A DNA stretch of 64,000 nt from Oxalobacteraceae bacterium (GTDB lineage Bacteria > Pseudomonadota > Gammaproteobacteria > Burkholderiales > Burkholderiaceae_D): positions 1-64,000 of the forward strand of contig JAJTGE010000004.1 in NCBI GenBank assembly GCA_021298555.1. The letters are read 5' to 3'. Position 1 is the first letter of the stretch. Each line of letters starts with the position of its first letter. A program made the position numbers and the translations under genes. Shown one piece after another: positions 1 through 8,026 of this stretch. Below the pieces are notes generated by a model. The model was not told the origin of the DNA and searched no databases. It saw nothing but the letters and a program-made list of their open reading frames with translations.

Positions 1-449
1 TGACCTATTAAAAATTTGGCCAATACCGATTGTCGGTGCTCATATACAACGACATCGCCTATCCAAGCCATTGCAAGAGGAATAATTGAAGCTGCCGTTA
101 TACCCGCGAATATTCGGGCAATTAGTAAGCCCGTAAACTCAGTGGTAATACCGCAAAGTAATGCAGCAAGGCTGCACGCACAACAACCCCACGCTACTAT
201 TTTTACTTTACCGTAACGGTCTCCTAAAGGTCCAAAAATTAATTGCGCAAAGCCGTAAGCAACACCAAAAACAGTAATAGTCCAAGACGCCATGCCTAGC
301 GGGATAGCAAAATCAAGGGAAAGTTGAACCAACATTGGGTCCATGATGCGCATGGACATACCGCTACCAAATGCAGCGATAGACAAGGCTATGATTACCC
401 GCCGAACCAAGCTCACTGACACATCATTTGTTTTTATAGTAGATGTCAA
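1..449 (-). CDS. MFS transporter, N-terminal part (runs off the window)
   Basis: The minus strand is open from about position 500 to the window edge. Its translation is strongly hydrophobic and carries the major facilitator loop 2-3 signature GPLGDRYGKVK after the second predicted membrane helix, followed by a third and fourth helix. This is the first third of a 12-helix secondary transporter; the substrate cannot be told. The start is unclear: in-frame TTG at 449 and GTG at 422 or 416 are possible, none with a good ribosome binding site, and the first in-frame ATG would remove part of helix 1. It lies just downstream of the pseudouridine synthase on the same strand. Confidence 0.75.
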   Translation of the reverse strand, partial: MTSTIKTNDVSVSLVRRVIIALSIAAFGSGMSMRIMDPMLVQLSLDFAIPLGMASWTITVFGVAYGFAQLIFGPLGDRYGKVKIVAWGCCACSLAALLCGITTEFTGLLIARIFAGITAASIIPLAMAWIGDVVVYEHRQSVLAKFLIG

Positions 450-484
450 AATAGTCGTAACATGGTTAAAAAGACCAGTAAGGA

Positions 485-1369
485 TTACAGCGACTGCATA
501 CTAATAAAATGTCTGCTGTCTGCAGAGACTGGATCGATAAAAGTAATAGACTTCGCCAATAATTTAAGTGGTTTAGTGAAATCGTCGAGGCCAGCGGCGA
601 GTGGGATCGGGTAAAACCCGTCGTTAAGTATAGGTAGACCAATGGCATTCATGTGTACCCGCAATTGATGCATCTTGCCAGTGATTGGAATTAAACGATA
701 AAGAGCGTTATTGCCCCGCTGTTCAATGACGCTTATATGCGTCTGAGAATTTGGCAGCCCATCCACTTCCCGCATACGAAAAAACTGGGCATCGCGCTCT
801 AAGCGGGACTCTCTAGTCATAGGAAGAGCGAGGTCATGCCTGATACTCGCGAGTGCGTGATACTCTTTTTCAACCAGTTTTTCGCGAAATAAAGATTGCC
901 ATAAACTACGTGTCGAGGGGTTTACAGAAATCATTATCACGCCCGCTGTTTCACGGTCGAGTCGATGTATAGGGGTAAGTGATTCTATGCCTGTACGTCG
1001 TTTTAGACGTACAAGCAATGTCTCTTGAAGAAATCGGCCGCCAGGTGTTACCGGCAAAAAATGTGGTTTGTCGACTACCAATAACTCTTCGTTCTGAAAG
1101 AGTATGGTTTCTTGTAAAGGAATGGGTATTTCAACTGCACGTTCTCGGTAATAATAAATACATGCACCACAGCGGTAATCATTTTCTAAGCGTATAAGTT
1201 GTCCTTTTTCGTCCACCAGCTCGCCCTGATTTACACGACGCTGCCAACTATCTCTTGTAACCTGCGGAAAACGAACAGAAAAATAATCACCTATGGTTTT
1301 CCATGGGCCATTAGGCAAATTAACTCGACTGGCGGTAACGCCTTCACGCATGGGCAACGGAAATGCCAT
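485..1369 (-). CDS. RluA-family pseudouridine synthase
   Basis: Predicted to isomerise uridine to pseudouridine in rRNA or tRNA. The catalytic motif HRLDRETAG lies at about residues 135-143, with the nucleophilic Asp near 138, and a typical VVDKPHFLPVTPGG strand precedes it. The first 90 residues look like an S4-like RNA-binding region. At 294 residues it has normal length for the single-subunit RluA/RluC/RluD superfamily. It reads like the RluA-like group whose target site is not fixed by sequence alone, so no symbol is given. The stop is about 35 bases before the possible MFS start, which suggests co-transcription. Confidence 0.85.
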   Translation of the reverse strand: MAFPLPMREGVTASRVNLPNGPWKTIGDYFSVRFPQVTRDSWQRRVNQGELVDEKGQLIRLENDYRCGACIYYYRERAVEIPIPLQETILFQNEELLVVDKPHFLPVTPGGRFLQETLLVRLKRRTGIESLTPIHRLDRETAGVIMISVNPSTRSLWQSLFREKLVEKEYHALASIRHDLALPMTRESRLERDAQFFRMREVDGLPNSQTHISVIEQRGNNALYRLIPITGKMHQLRVHMNAIGLPILNDGFYPIPLAAGLDDFTKPLKLLAKSITFIDPVSADSRHFISMQSL

Positions 1370-1911
1370 AGATAGTCGCTTTTAAAAGCTTGGTCGAAAT
1401 TAATAAAACCATCTCTTTATAACAGCGAGATAGGTATGCATAGATAATTAGACAGATAAAGTGATAGGTAAACGCTGGCGTGCCTGCCCCCGCTGCGCAT
1501 TAGAGTGCGCACCTTTCCTACCACATGTGATTATTATCCTTCAGTGTTACGTAAGTAAAAATAGTCTCTCGTCATTGCCGCCTAGGGCCACGCCAAGATA
1601 TATGCTTGGGCCGGTCGGCAGGATACTCGTTGCAGTTAGTGCCTCCCCGAAGGTGGGTTATCGGCAGTCGTGTCGAATGGGCTAAGGATAATCGCCAGCT
1701 CAGATTGTTTGCTGAAGTTTTAATCAGAAGTATGTAGTCTACAAATAGGCAAAAGAAGGCCGTTTTGGTGTAAAAAGCAGAGCCCTACTAAGCACTTAAA
1801 ACACCGTATTTTTATTTTATAGTCTTTAAAATCATATAAAAACATCCAAAAATCGTTATTTGACACTATGCAAATGCGTTTGCTGTCCCCGTACCGACGC
1901 AAGGCTTACTC
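1370..1911. other. Intergenic region with a possible structured RNA (about 1460-1690)
   Basis: No convincing gene is seen in this 540-base divergent gap. A G+C-richer island at about 1460-1690 contains several self-complementary stretches: GCGCA/TGCGC around a six-base loop near 1495, nested stems TGCCG (1576-1580) with CGGCA (1616-1620) and CCAAG (1593-1597) with CTTGG (1605-1609), and a CTCCCCGAAGG-type hairpin near 1640. I could not match it to 6S RNA, tmRNA, RNase P RNA or a known riboswitch. The rest (1690-1911) is A+T-rich and probably holds the promoter of the dehydrogenase at 1912. Confidence 0.3.
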
Positions 1912-2892
1912 ATGAAAATTGCCATACTCGATGACTACCAAGACGCAGTGCGCCACCTTACCTGCTTTGAGCAATTGCGCGGGCTTGACGTAAAGGTTTT
2001 TCAGCACAGCGCCAAAGGTCAAGGACAACTAGCCATACGGCTAGCGGATTTTGATGTGCTGGTATTAATCCGTGAACGGACCACACTAAATCGTGCCTTG
2101 ATTTCTAAACTGCCCAAGCTAAAGTTAATTTGTCAGACGGGTCGCATAGGCTCACATGTTGATCTTCAGGCAGCGGCAGAGCGAGAAATAGCGGTGGTCG
2201 ATGGCGCAGGCGATCCGGTCGCGCCTGCTGAATTAACTTGGGGTCTAATACTGGGAGCAAGCAGAAAAATTCCTCAATACGCTAGCCTCATGAAACAAGG
2301 GGTGTGGCAATCAAGCTCGACCCATCCCGCACACAATACGCTAGGGCGTGTGCTGCATGGTCGTACATTGGGGATCTGGGGATATGGTCGTATAGGTCAG
2401 TTAGTTGCGCGCTACGCAAAAGCGTTTGGGATGGATGTAATGGTTTGGGGTAGCGCCGCTAGTCGACAGCTAGCACAACAACATGGCTTGCAAATCACTC
2501 ACTCCAAAGACGACTTATTTACAAACGCCGATGTGTTGAGCTTGCACTTACGATTAAGTGAGCACACGCGACACATCGTCACAACACATGAGCTTAGCCT
2601 AATGAAGCCAGACGCTTTGTTAGTCAATACCAGCCGTGCAGAATTGATAGCGCCGCAGGCACTAGAAACATCACTTAACGCAGGACGTCCAGGGGGCGCG
2701 GCCATTGATGTATTTGATGTTGAGCCAGTGCCTCCTACACATGCGTTACTGCGCTTAGAAAAGATACTCGCCACACCGCACATAGGATTTGTAGAACACG
2801 AAAGTTACGAGCGATATTTTCAACCTGCGTTTGAAGCGGTGGTCGATTTTGTTCATGGTCGCGCAATACGAAATATAGCAATCAAGGCGTAA
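1912..2892 (+). CDS. D-2-hydroxyacid dehydrogenase family protein
   Basis: NAD(P)-dependent oxidoreductase of the D-isomer-specific 2-hydroxyacid dehydrogenase family, which reduces 2-oxoacids or oxidises D-2-hydroxyacids in the cytoplasm. The Rossmann motif GYGRIG is at about 157-162. The catalytic triad is visible as Arg242 (NTSRAEL), Glu271 (DVFDVEP) and His290 (TPHIGF). Length (326 residues) is normal. It resembles the phosphoglycerate dehydrogenase-like branch, but lacks the C-terminal ACT domain of SerA, so the substrate is unknown. The MOSC gene starts four bases after its stop, so the two are probably one operon. Confidence 0.85.
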   Translation: MKIAILDDYQDAVRHLTCFEQLRGLDVKVFQHSAKGQGQLAIRLADFDVLVLIRERTTLNRALISKLPKLKLICQTGRIGSHVDLQAAAEREIAVVDGAGDPVAPAELTWGLILGASRKIPQYASLMKQGVWQSSSTHPAHNTLGRVLHGRTLGIWGYGRIGQLVARYAKAFGMDVMVWGSAASRQLAQQHGLQITHSKDDLFTNADVLSLHLRLSEHTRHIVTTHELSLMKPDALLVNTSRAELIAPQALETSLNAGRPGGAAIDVFDVEPVPPTHALLRLEKILATPHIGFVEHESYERYFQPAFEAVVDFVHGRAIRNIAIKA

Positions 2893-2896
2893 GCAT

Positions 2897-3499
2897 ATGC
2901 ATATCGTTAGTATCAATCTGGGCAAAGTTGTACCTTTGTTTATTGCTGGTAGCGGATCTACGCAGAGCGTCGTTTCAGGGATACGAAAAAACGCAGTTGA
3001 TAGCCCGGTTCAGATAAGACGACTTGGTTTAGAAGGTGATGAGCAAGCAGACTTAACGGTGCACGGTGGCATAGATAAAGCGGTGTATTTATATCCATAT
3101 GAGCACTATGCGTTTTGGGAAAAAACGTTAGTAAGTCTGAATAAACAAACGTCTCAAGCTATACAACTTGCGCCGGGTGCTATAGGTGAAAATCTCACTA
3201 CCCTAGGAATTTTAGAAAGTGATTTATGGGTAGGCGACCGTTTAAACGTGGGTGATGTTTTTTTGGAAGTTACCGAGCCGCGCGCGCCTTGCTATAAATT
3301 TGCAGCGCGCATGGGTTATCGGCACGCAGTGAAACATATGCTGCAATCAGGATTTACCGGCGTTTATTTGAAAGTGCTGCAGCAAGGCAGCGTACAAGCG
3401 GGAGCCATCATCACATTACAGCCGGGCGTGCGTGAGGTGAAGATCAGCGATATTAACGGTCGGCGTCTGAAGGGGCATCAACGGGAGTTGTTCCCGTGA
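2897..3499 (+). CDS. MOSC domain-containing protein (YiiM-like)
   Basis: A 200-residue single-domain MOSC protein. MOSC domains bind molybdenum cofactor through a conserved Cys; here the likely residue is the Cys of the motif EPRAPCYKFA at about 134. The motif GDEQADLTVHGG followed by KAVYLYPYEHY is typical of the YiiM branch, which includes proteins reducing N-hydroxylated bases. The partner reductase is not encoded nearby. The start follows the dehydrogenase stop by four bases. The 3' end overlaps the convergent gene at 3453-4217 by 47 bases, so the two transcripts are complementary there. Confidence 0.8.
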   Translation: MHIVSINLGKVVPLFIAGSGSTQSVVSGIRKNAVDSPVQIRRLGLEGDEQADLTVHGGIDKAVYLYPYEHYAFWEKTLVSLNKQTSQAIQLAPGAIGENLTTLGILESDLWVGDRLNVGDVFLEVTEPRAPCYKFAARMGYRHAVKHMLQSGFTGVYLKVLQQGSVQAGAIITLQPGVREVKISDINGRRLKGHQRELFP

Positions 3500-4217
3500 T
3501 TTTGGTGGCGGGTGTAACTCTTGGAACGCTACTCCATAAACGACCCCAGCCGGGTGGCCAGGGCAGCGGCGGTCCGGAATAGGGGGCAACATTGCTACGC
3601 AAGGGTATGACAGGCAAATGATCTGGCTGAGGGCCAGCGTGCTGATCCCATCCCAGTGAAAATGTGTAGTTAGGCAGCAAGGCGTCACACACATCTGCAA
3701 ACCACTGGGTATGGTCTTCGTCTCTTCCCAGCGCACGCGACAGGCCATGCGGATCAAAGCGCGCTAAGGCTGATACTAAATCATGTTCAGATGCGCCGGG
3801 ATTATCACCCCAGCCCATTACTGGATTGAGGTTGTACTCAGCGCCGGAGCCATACCAGCCTTCACGCCAACTGCGTTGCATCCAATGGCGCGGCCCGGTA
3901 AATAAGTGCCAGCGCCAATGCAGGCCTGAAGGTTTGGGCCAACTGTATAGATAAAGTCGTTGATAACCGGCCTTATGCAGCTGGCGCATCATGGCCATCA
4001 ACTTACCATGTGGCATACGATCAGGGGAAGTACTGCGGAAAAGGATAGGCTCACCGTCGGCGTGCTGCACATGATCACAAGACAGGTTCAAATCCAGAGT
4101 TCGACCTTCACTGGCAAAGCGCGCCGATATCCAGCCAGTTAGGAGATTAACGGACGTCACCACGCCATAGCCTCGATAGCGGTGAAAGATGACGGTACCA
4201 GGTGCGACAGGTTTCAT
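3453..4217 (-). CDS. Unrecognised 254-residue protein
   Basis: I do not recognise this family. The N-terminus (about 1-60; HRYRGYGVVTSVN, then short beta-strand-like segments) resembles a small SH3/Tudor-like barrel as in CarD- or KOW-type domains. The middle is rich in Trp, Arg and His (RWHLFTGPRHWMQRSW) and the last 60 residues are Pro- and Ser-rich and look disordered. No signal peptide or membrane helix is seen. The frame is open over its full length, with codon use like its neighbours, so it is likely expressed. It converges on and overlaps the end of the MOSC gene. Confidence 0.6.
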   Translation of the reverse strand: MKPVAPGTVIFHRYRGYGVVTSVNLLTGWISARFASEGRTLDLNLSCDHVQHADGEPILFRSTSPDRMPHGKLMAMMRQLHKAGYQRLYLYSWPKPSGLHWRWHLFTGPRHWMQRSWREGWYGSGAEYNLNPVMGWGDNPGASEHDLVSALARFDPHGLSRALGRDEDHTQWFADVCDALLPNYTFSLGWDQHAGPQPDHLPVIPLRSNVAPYSGPPLPWPPGWGRLWSSVPRVTPATKITGTTPVDAPSDADR

Positions 4218-4387
4218 GATCGAGCAAAAAAGAAAAACAACAGATGCTAGTGTAGCCGTTTAAGTCCGAACCATGAAAACGAGAGGCACGACTTGGAAAA
4301 TTATTATTCATTGGCTGGGGCGTGAGCGTAGATTTTTTTCAAAGCCATCACAGCACAAGACCGCGCATAAAACCATTCCAACATAGC

Positions 4388-4520
4388 ATTGGATTACCTG
4401 AGTGTGGCCCCATACCATAACAGTCCATCTTGTCTCGGATGGCGGGCAATCAGGTCGTTCCTCGCCTTGCTTGCCCTGCATTTCAGGAGTGGACTCCCCG
4501 CGAGCCCACTCCTTTTTTTT
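4388..4520 (+). ncRNA. Candidate small regulatory RNA
   Basis: Three hairpins follow each other: CCATC/GATGG (4425-4429 with 4438-4442), GGGCAA/TTGCCC (4444-4449 with 4471-4476) and a terminator stem AGGAGTGG/CCACTCCT (4485-4492 with 4506-4513) ending in eight T. A terminator of this quality with no open frame before it on this strand suggests a free-standing transcript of roughly 130 bases or more. The 5' end is a guess. It does not fit 6S RNA, tmRNA or SRP RNA by eye. It could instead terminate read-through from a longer unseen transcript. Confidence 0.3.
4485..4520 (+). terminator. Rho-independent terminator
   Basis: Perfect 8-base-pair stem AGGAGTGG/CCACTCCT, 13-base loop and a run of eight T (4513-4520). 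Confidence 0.8.
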
Positions 4521-4642
4521 CGTCCTCCATCGATGCGCGCAGTGTCGTTAGCAATCGCTATTTGCTTATCAGAATCAATAAACTCGAGCTTCAGGATATG
4601 ATCTCAGTTCGCCGATTATTCACGTAAAAACCAGCTAACGTC

Positions 4643-5128
4643 ATGACACTGCGCATCATTGCTACCGGAGGTACTTTCGACAAGCACTATAACGAACTAA
4701 CAGGTCAGTTAGTCTTAGGTAAAAGTGTGTTGCCGACCGTGTTAGAGCGCGCCCGACTAACTCAAACGTTCGTATTTGAGCATTTGTTTGCGCTCGACTC
4801 CCTCGACATGCAAGAACAGCATAGGCAACAAATAAGAAAAGCCTGCGATGATTCGGCAGAAGACAGTATTGTTATTGTGCACGGCACAGACACCATGTGT
4901 GACACAGCCGATGTTTTGGGCAATGCAGGTTTGCTTAAAACAATCGTGTTGACAGGGGCAATGATTCCCTATGAAGTTTTGAATTCTGATGCGTTGTTTA
5001 ACCTGGGTTTTGCTATGGCGGCAGCACAGTTATGTCCTGCGGGAGTATTTGTAGCCATGAATGGGCAGATCTTTCCATGGAATGACGTTAAAAAAAATCG
5101 CGATACCGGTGTTTTTGAACGACGCTAA
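4643..5128 (+). CDS. Asparaginase domain protein (single N-terminal domain)
   Basis: At 161 residues it corresponds only to the N-terminal catalytic domain of type I/II L-asparaginases (usually about 330 residues). Both active-site motifs are present: ATGGTFDK (7-14, with the nucleophilic Thr) and the HGTDTM motif (80-85). The C-terminal domain is missing, but the protein ends cleanly (NRDTGVFERR). Short stand-alone versions of this kind are, to my knowledge, found in other proteobacteria, so this need not be a truncation. It should hydrolyse asparagine or a related amide in the cytoplasm. The following gene, 66 bases on, is another amide hydrolase. Confidence 0.8.
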   Translation: MTLRIIATGGTFDKHYNELTGQLVLGKSVLPTVLERARLTQTFVFEHLFALDSLDMQEQHRQQIRKACDDSAEDSIVIVHGTDTMCDTADVLGNAGLLKTIVLTGAMIPYEVLNSDALFNLGFAMAAAQLCPAGVFVAMNGQIFPWNDVKKNRDTGVFERR

Positions 5129-5194
5129 GTAGTTCAGCAATATTTAATTCGCCCTTCTATTTTTCAACACGTTTATTGCAGACCACTTATTACA

Positions 5195-6439
5195 ATGAAA
5201 ATCAAACATCATATTGTTGGTATATCTTTCGCTGCCCTAAGCTTATCTGTTACTGCAACGACGCCTTACACAATGCCATTACAGCCGCTGGCAGACAAAC
5301 CCGGCCCGTTGATGATTAAAGGTTTTGGCAGCAAGGTGTTTTATGTGCCCTCTACGCTCGCCACCATTAAATGGGGTTACTTGCCAAATGCGACGGATGC
5401 TCCAGTGTTAACCGTGCCCTCGGGTGCCACAGTTGTGTTTGATACGCTGTCACACGAAGGCATTTTGGAAGATCAGGGTAGAAACCCTGTTCAATATTTT
5501 GGATCACATGGCGTATCACCGCACATGGTGCTTAACGATGCGATCGCAATTACACGTTCGGATTTGCCGCATGATTTTTTTAAAGATGGCCCACACATAG
5601 TCACTGGCCCTGTTGCTATACAGGGCGCAGAGCCGGGCGATGTATTAAAGATAGATGTGTTGGCTGTGACACCACGCGTACCCTATGGCGTTATCTCTAA
5701 CCGCCATGGCAAGGGTGCTTTGCCGGGAGAGTTTCCTGAAGGTCCTAAACCTGAATCGGATGCTAGCGCAGCAGACCCATCAAAATTTCATAACATGTCG
5801 GTATTTACACCGATACGCAAAACCGCGCGTGGTCAGTGGCAAGGTGTACTGAAAAATACGCAGGGTGCTGAGGTCACGTTTCCAACGGCGCCATTTATGG
5901 GTGTGATGGGTGTGGCAGCGGACACCACGGAGCTGGTGCATTCGGTTCCTCCAGGCGCCTATGGCGGCAACATGGATGTGAAAGATTTGGGTGCGGGTAC
6001 GACCGTTTATCTGCCGGTGTTTGTTAATGGCGCAAATTTTTATACGGGCGATCCGCACATGTCACAAGGTAATGGTGAGGTTGCATTAACAGCACTAGAA
6101 CACTCCATGCGCGCAAGTTTTCGTATTACCTTGCTTAAAAAGGGTGATGCACGCATACCTTCTGCTTCAGGCACACTGGTCAAGCCGTTTGGCGAAACAA
6201 AAGAGTTTTGGATTGCGATAGGTTTGCACCCCGACTTAAACGAAGCGATGAAAGATGCTGTGCGAGAGTCGGTGCGTTTTCTATCAGAAGTGCTGGGAAT
6301 GGACAGAGCGGTAGCGTACGCCTACTTATCAGCAGCGACGGATTTCAATGTGTCGCAAGTAGTGGATAGAACCAAAGGCATACACAGCCTGATACGGAAA
6401 TCAGACTTTAAAAAATCACGCGCACCTGCCCGGCATTAA
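5195..6439 (+). CDS. Secreted acetamidase/formamidase family protein
   Basis: Member of the FmdA/AmdA family, which hydrolyses short-chain amides to the acid and ammonia. The conserved core is visible: VPSGATVVFDTLSHEG, then GPVAIQGAEPGDVLKIDVL (about 145-163), NRHGKGALPGEFP and PFMGVMGVA, and the acid-rich DPHMSQGNGEV stretch. Unlike the classical cytoplasmic formamidase, it begins with a signal peptide (MKIKHHIVGISFAALSLSVTA, cleavage probably near residue 22), so it is likely periplasmic. Length 414 is normal. Probably co-transcribed with the asparaginase-domain gene. Confidence 0.8.
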   Translation: MKIKHHIVGISFAALSLSVTATTPYTMPLQPLADKPGPLMIKGFGSKVFYVPSTLATIKWGYLPNATDAPVLTVPSGATVVFDTLSHEGILEDQGRNPVQYFGSHGVSPHMVLNDAIAITRSDLPHDFFKDGPHIVTGPVAIQGAEPGDVLKIDVLAVTPRVPYGVISNRHGKGALPGEFPEGPKPESDASAADPSKFHNMSVFTPIRKTARGQWQGVLKNTQGAEVTFPTAPFMGVMGVAADTTELVHSVPPGAYGGNMDVKDLGAGTTVYLPVFVNGANFYTGDPHMSQGNGEVALTALEHSMRASFRITLLKKGDARIPSASGTLVKPFGETKEFWIAIGLHPDLNEAMKDAVRESVRFLSEVLGMDRAVAYAYLSAATDFNVSQVVDRTKGIHSLIRKSDFKKSRAPARH

Positions 6440-6550
6440 GCGTATTTACGCTGTGCGGTATTCGCTTCGATAAAACAATCCGCGTAAGCTCTCTGGCAGA
6501 GCGCTCGGGGTTAAGGCGTTGACTTTCTATCCTGACGCGCTCTGCATAGT

Positions 6551-7939
6551 TTACTTACCTATACAAAAGCGGCTGAAAATCACGCCCAGCAAATCATCGG
6601 ATGTAAACGCACCAGTAATGCTGTTTAATCTATCTTGTGCGAGCCGAAGTTCTTCAGCAAATAAATCGAGAGCACTGTCTTGTTGAGCGGCTAATTCGGT
6701 CGCAACACGTAAATGGTCATCAGCACTTTTTAACGCCAGCAAATGACGCTCTCGCGCAAGATAAATAGATTCACCGGTTTGCTGCCAGCCAGCGATGCGT
6801 AGTAATTCTTTGCGCAGTAAATCCATACCTAGCCGTTCGGATGCGGATAGATAAATATGCGTTGCATCGGATTCGATAGCAATTGAGGCTTGATGGCCAG
6901 ACAAATCAATTTTGTTCCAAATGCGCAGCAGCGGAACATGGTCAGGCAGGCGTTCAACGATTTCTTCGTCGCTGCGCGTCGGCCCGCGGCTGGCATCCAA
7001 AACATGCAAAATCACATCAGCGGTTTCCACCGCTGCCCATGTGCGCGCAATACCTATACGCTCGACTTCACTATCGGCATGTGCATCATCGCGGATACCG
7101 GCGGTATCAATGATATTAATGGGTATGCCTTCAACTTGAATTGTCTGAGTAATTTTATCGCGCGTTGTGCCGGCGATGGCAGTTACTATCGCCACCTCCG
7201 AACCCGCAAGAGCATTCAGCAAGGAGCTTTTTCCAACGTTGGGCTGACCCGCTAACACGACATTTAAGCCATCCCGCAACAGAGCGCCTTGTGATGCTTG
7301 TTCGAGTACGCTACGTAAGGCAGTAACTACGGCACTTAATTTGCCGCGTGCGTCAGAATTTTCTAAGAAATCTATTTCTTCTTCTGGGAAGTCCAGCGTA
7401 GCCTCGACTAGCATCCGCAAATTAATTACTTGTTCAACAAGCGCGTGTATGGCGTGCGAAAACGCGCCCGAAAGGGACTGCGTTGCGAGTTTTGCAGCAG
7501 CTTCGGTGGACGCTTCGATCAAATCTGAAACAGCCTCGGCCTGTGCGAGATCCATTTTTTCATTTTGAAACGCGCGGTACGTAAATTCTCCGGGATTAGC
7601 TAACCGAAGGCCTATGTCATGGCCAGCTTCCAAGCAGCGACTCAGCAGCATTTGCATGACAACAGGCCCGCCATGGCCTTGGAGTTCGAGTACGTCTTCG
7701 CCGGTGTAAGAATGCGGTGCGGGAAAATAAATAGCGAGTCCCGTATCAATCACGCTGCCATCGGCGCGTATGAAATCAAGGTAACTCGCGTAGCGAGGTT
7801 TGAGTTCAGTCGAGCCATTTAATTTACAAACTGCGCGCGCTAACGATGTGAGATCTTTGCCAGAAATACGTACTACGCCTATACCCCCGCGACCGGGTGC
7901 AGTGGCAATAGCGGCAATAGGCGAGTTATCAGAAATCAT
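6551..7939 (-). CDS. mnmE: tRNA modification GTPase MnmE
   Basis: MnmE works with MnmG to install the 5-carboxymethylaminomethyl group on the wobble uridine of certain tRNAs. Seen: the N-terminal folate-binding domain ([22 protein letters not shown]), the G domain with P-loop GQPNVGKS near residue 225, switch [12 protein letters not shown]-type G4 motif (IWNKID), and the C-terminal CIGK motif (459-462) needed for modification. Length 462 is normal. It lies downstream of yidC, separated by a terminator hairpin, in the usual proteobacterial order rpmH-rnpA-yidD-yidC-mnmE. Confidence 0.97.
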   Translation of the reverse strand: MISDNSPIAAIATAPGRGGIGVVRISGKDLTSLARAVCKLNGSTELKPRYASYLDFIRADGSVIDTGLAIYFPAPHSYTGEDVLELQGHGGPVVMQMLLSRCLEAGHDIGLRLANPGEFTYRAFQNEKMDLAQAEAVSDLIEASTEAAAKLATQSLSGAFSHAIHALVEQVINLRMLVEATLDFPEEEIDFLENSDARGKLSAVVTALRSVLEQASQGALLRDGLNVVLAGQPNVGKSSLLNALAGSEVAIVTAIAGTTRDKITQTIQVEGIPINIIDTAGIRDDAHADSEVERIGIARTWAAVETADVILHVLDASRGPTRSDEEIVERLPDHVPLLRIWNKIDLSGHQASIAIESDATHIYLSASERLGMDLLRKELLRIAGWQQTGESIYLARERHLLALKSADDHLRVATELAAQQDSALDLFAEELRLAQDRLNSITGAFTSDDLLGVIFSRFCIGK

Positions 7940-7963
7940 GTGGAGATTTTATCTGTAAAGAAA

Positions 7964-7992
7964 AAAGTCCGTGGCCTATGGCGACGGACTTT
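7964..7992 (-). terminator. Terminator between yidC and mnmE
   Basis: Stem AAAGTCCGT (7964-7972) with ACGGACTTT (7984-7992). On the minus strand it is followed by six T, so it can end yidC transcripts 35 bases after the yidC stop; on the plus strand there is no T run. Read-through would be needed for mnmE to share the upstream promoter. Confidence 0.65.
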
Positions 7993-8026
7993 GAAATTCA
8001 TGGCGGCACACTATGTGCCGCTAATG

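Larger units (their letters stand above)
4218..4642. other. Intergenic region containing a candidate small RNA
   Basis: A 425-base gap between the minus-strand orphan gene and the plus-strand asparaginase gene. No convincing protein frame. It holds a perfect intrinsic terminator on the plus strand (4485-4520) although no plus-strand gene lies upstream after 3499; see the separate ncRNA and terminator entries. From 4521 to 4642 I see only the probable promoter and leader of the asparaginase gene. Confidence 0.5.

Noticed and set aside
1461-1685. 74-codon plus-strand frame in the gap before 1912
   Set aside because: No ribosome binding site, unconvincing composition; the region is better seen as a possible structured RNA.
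3416-3757. 113-codon minus-strand frame at the MOSC/orphan overlap
   Set aside because: Alternative frame of the 254-residue orphan, without support of its own.
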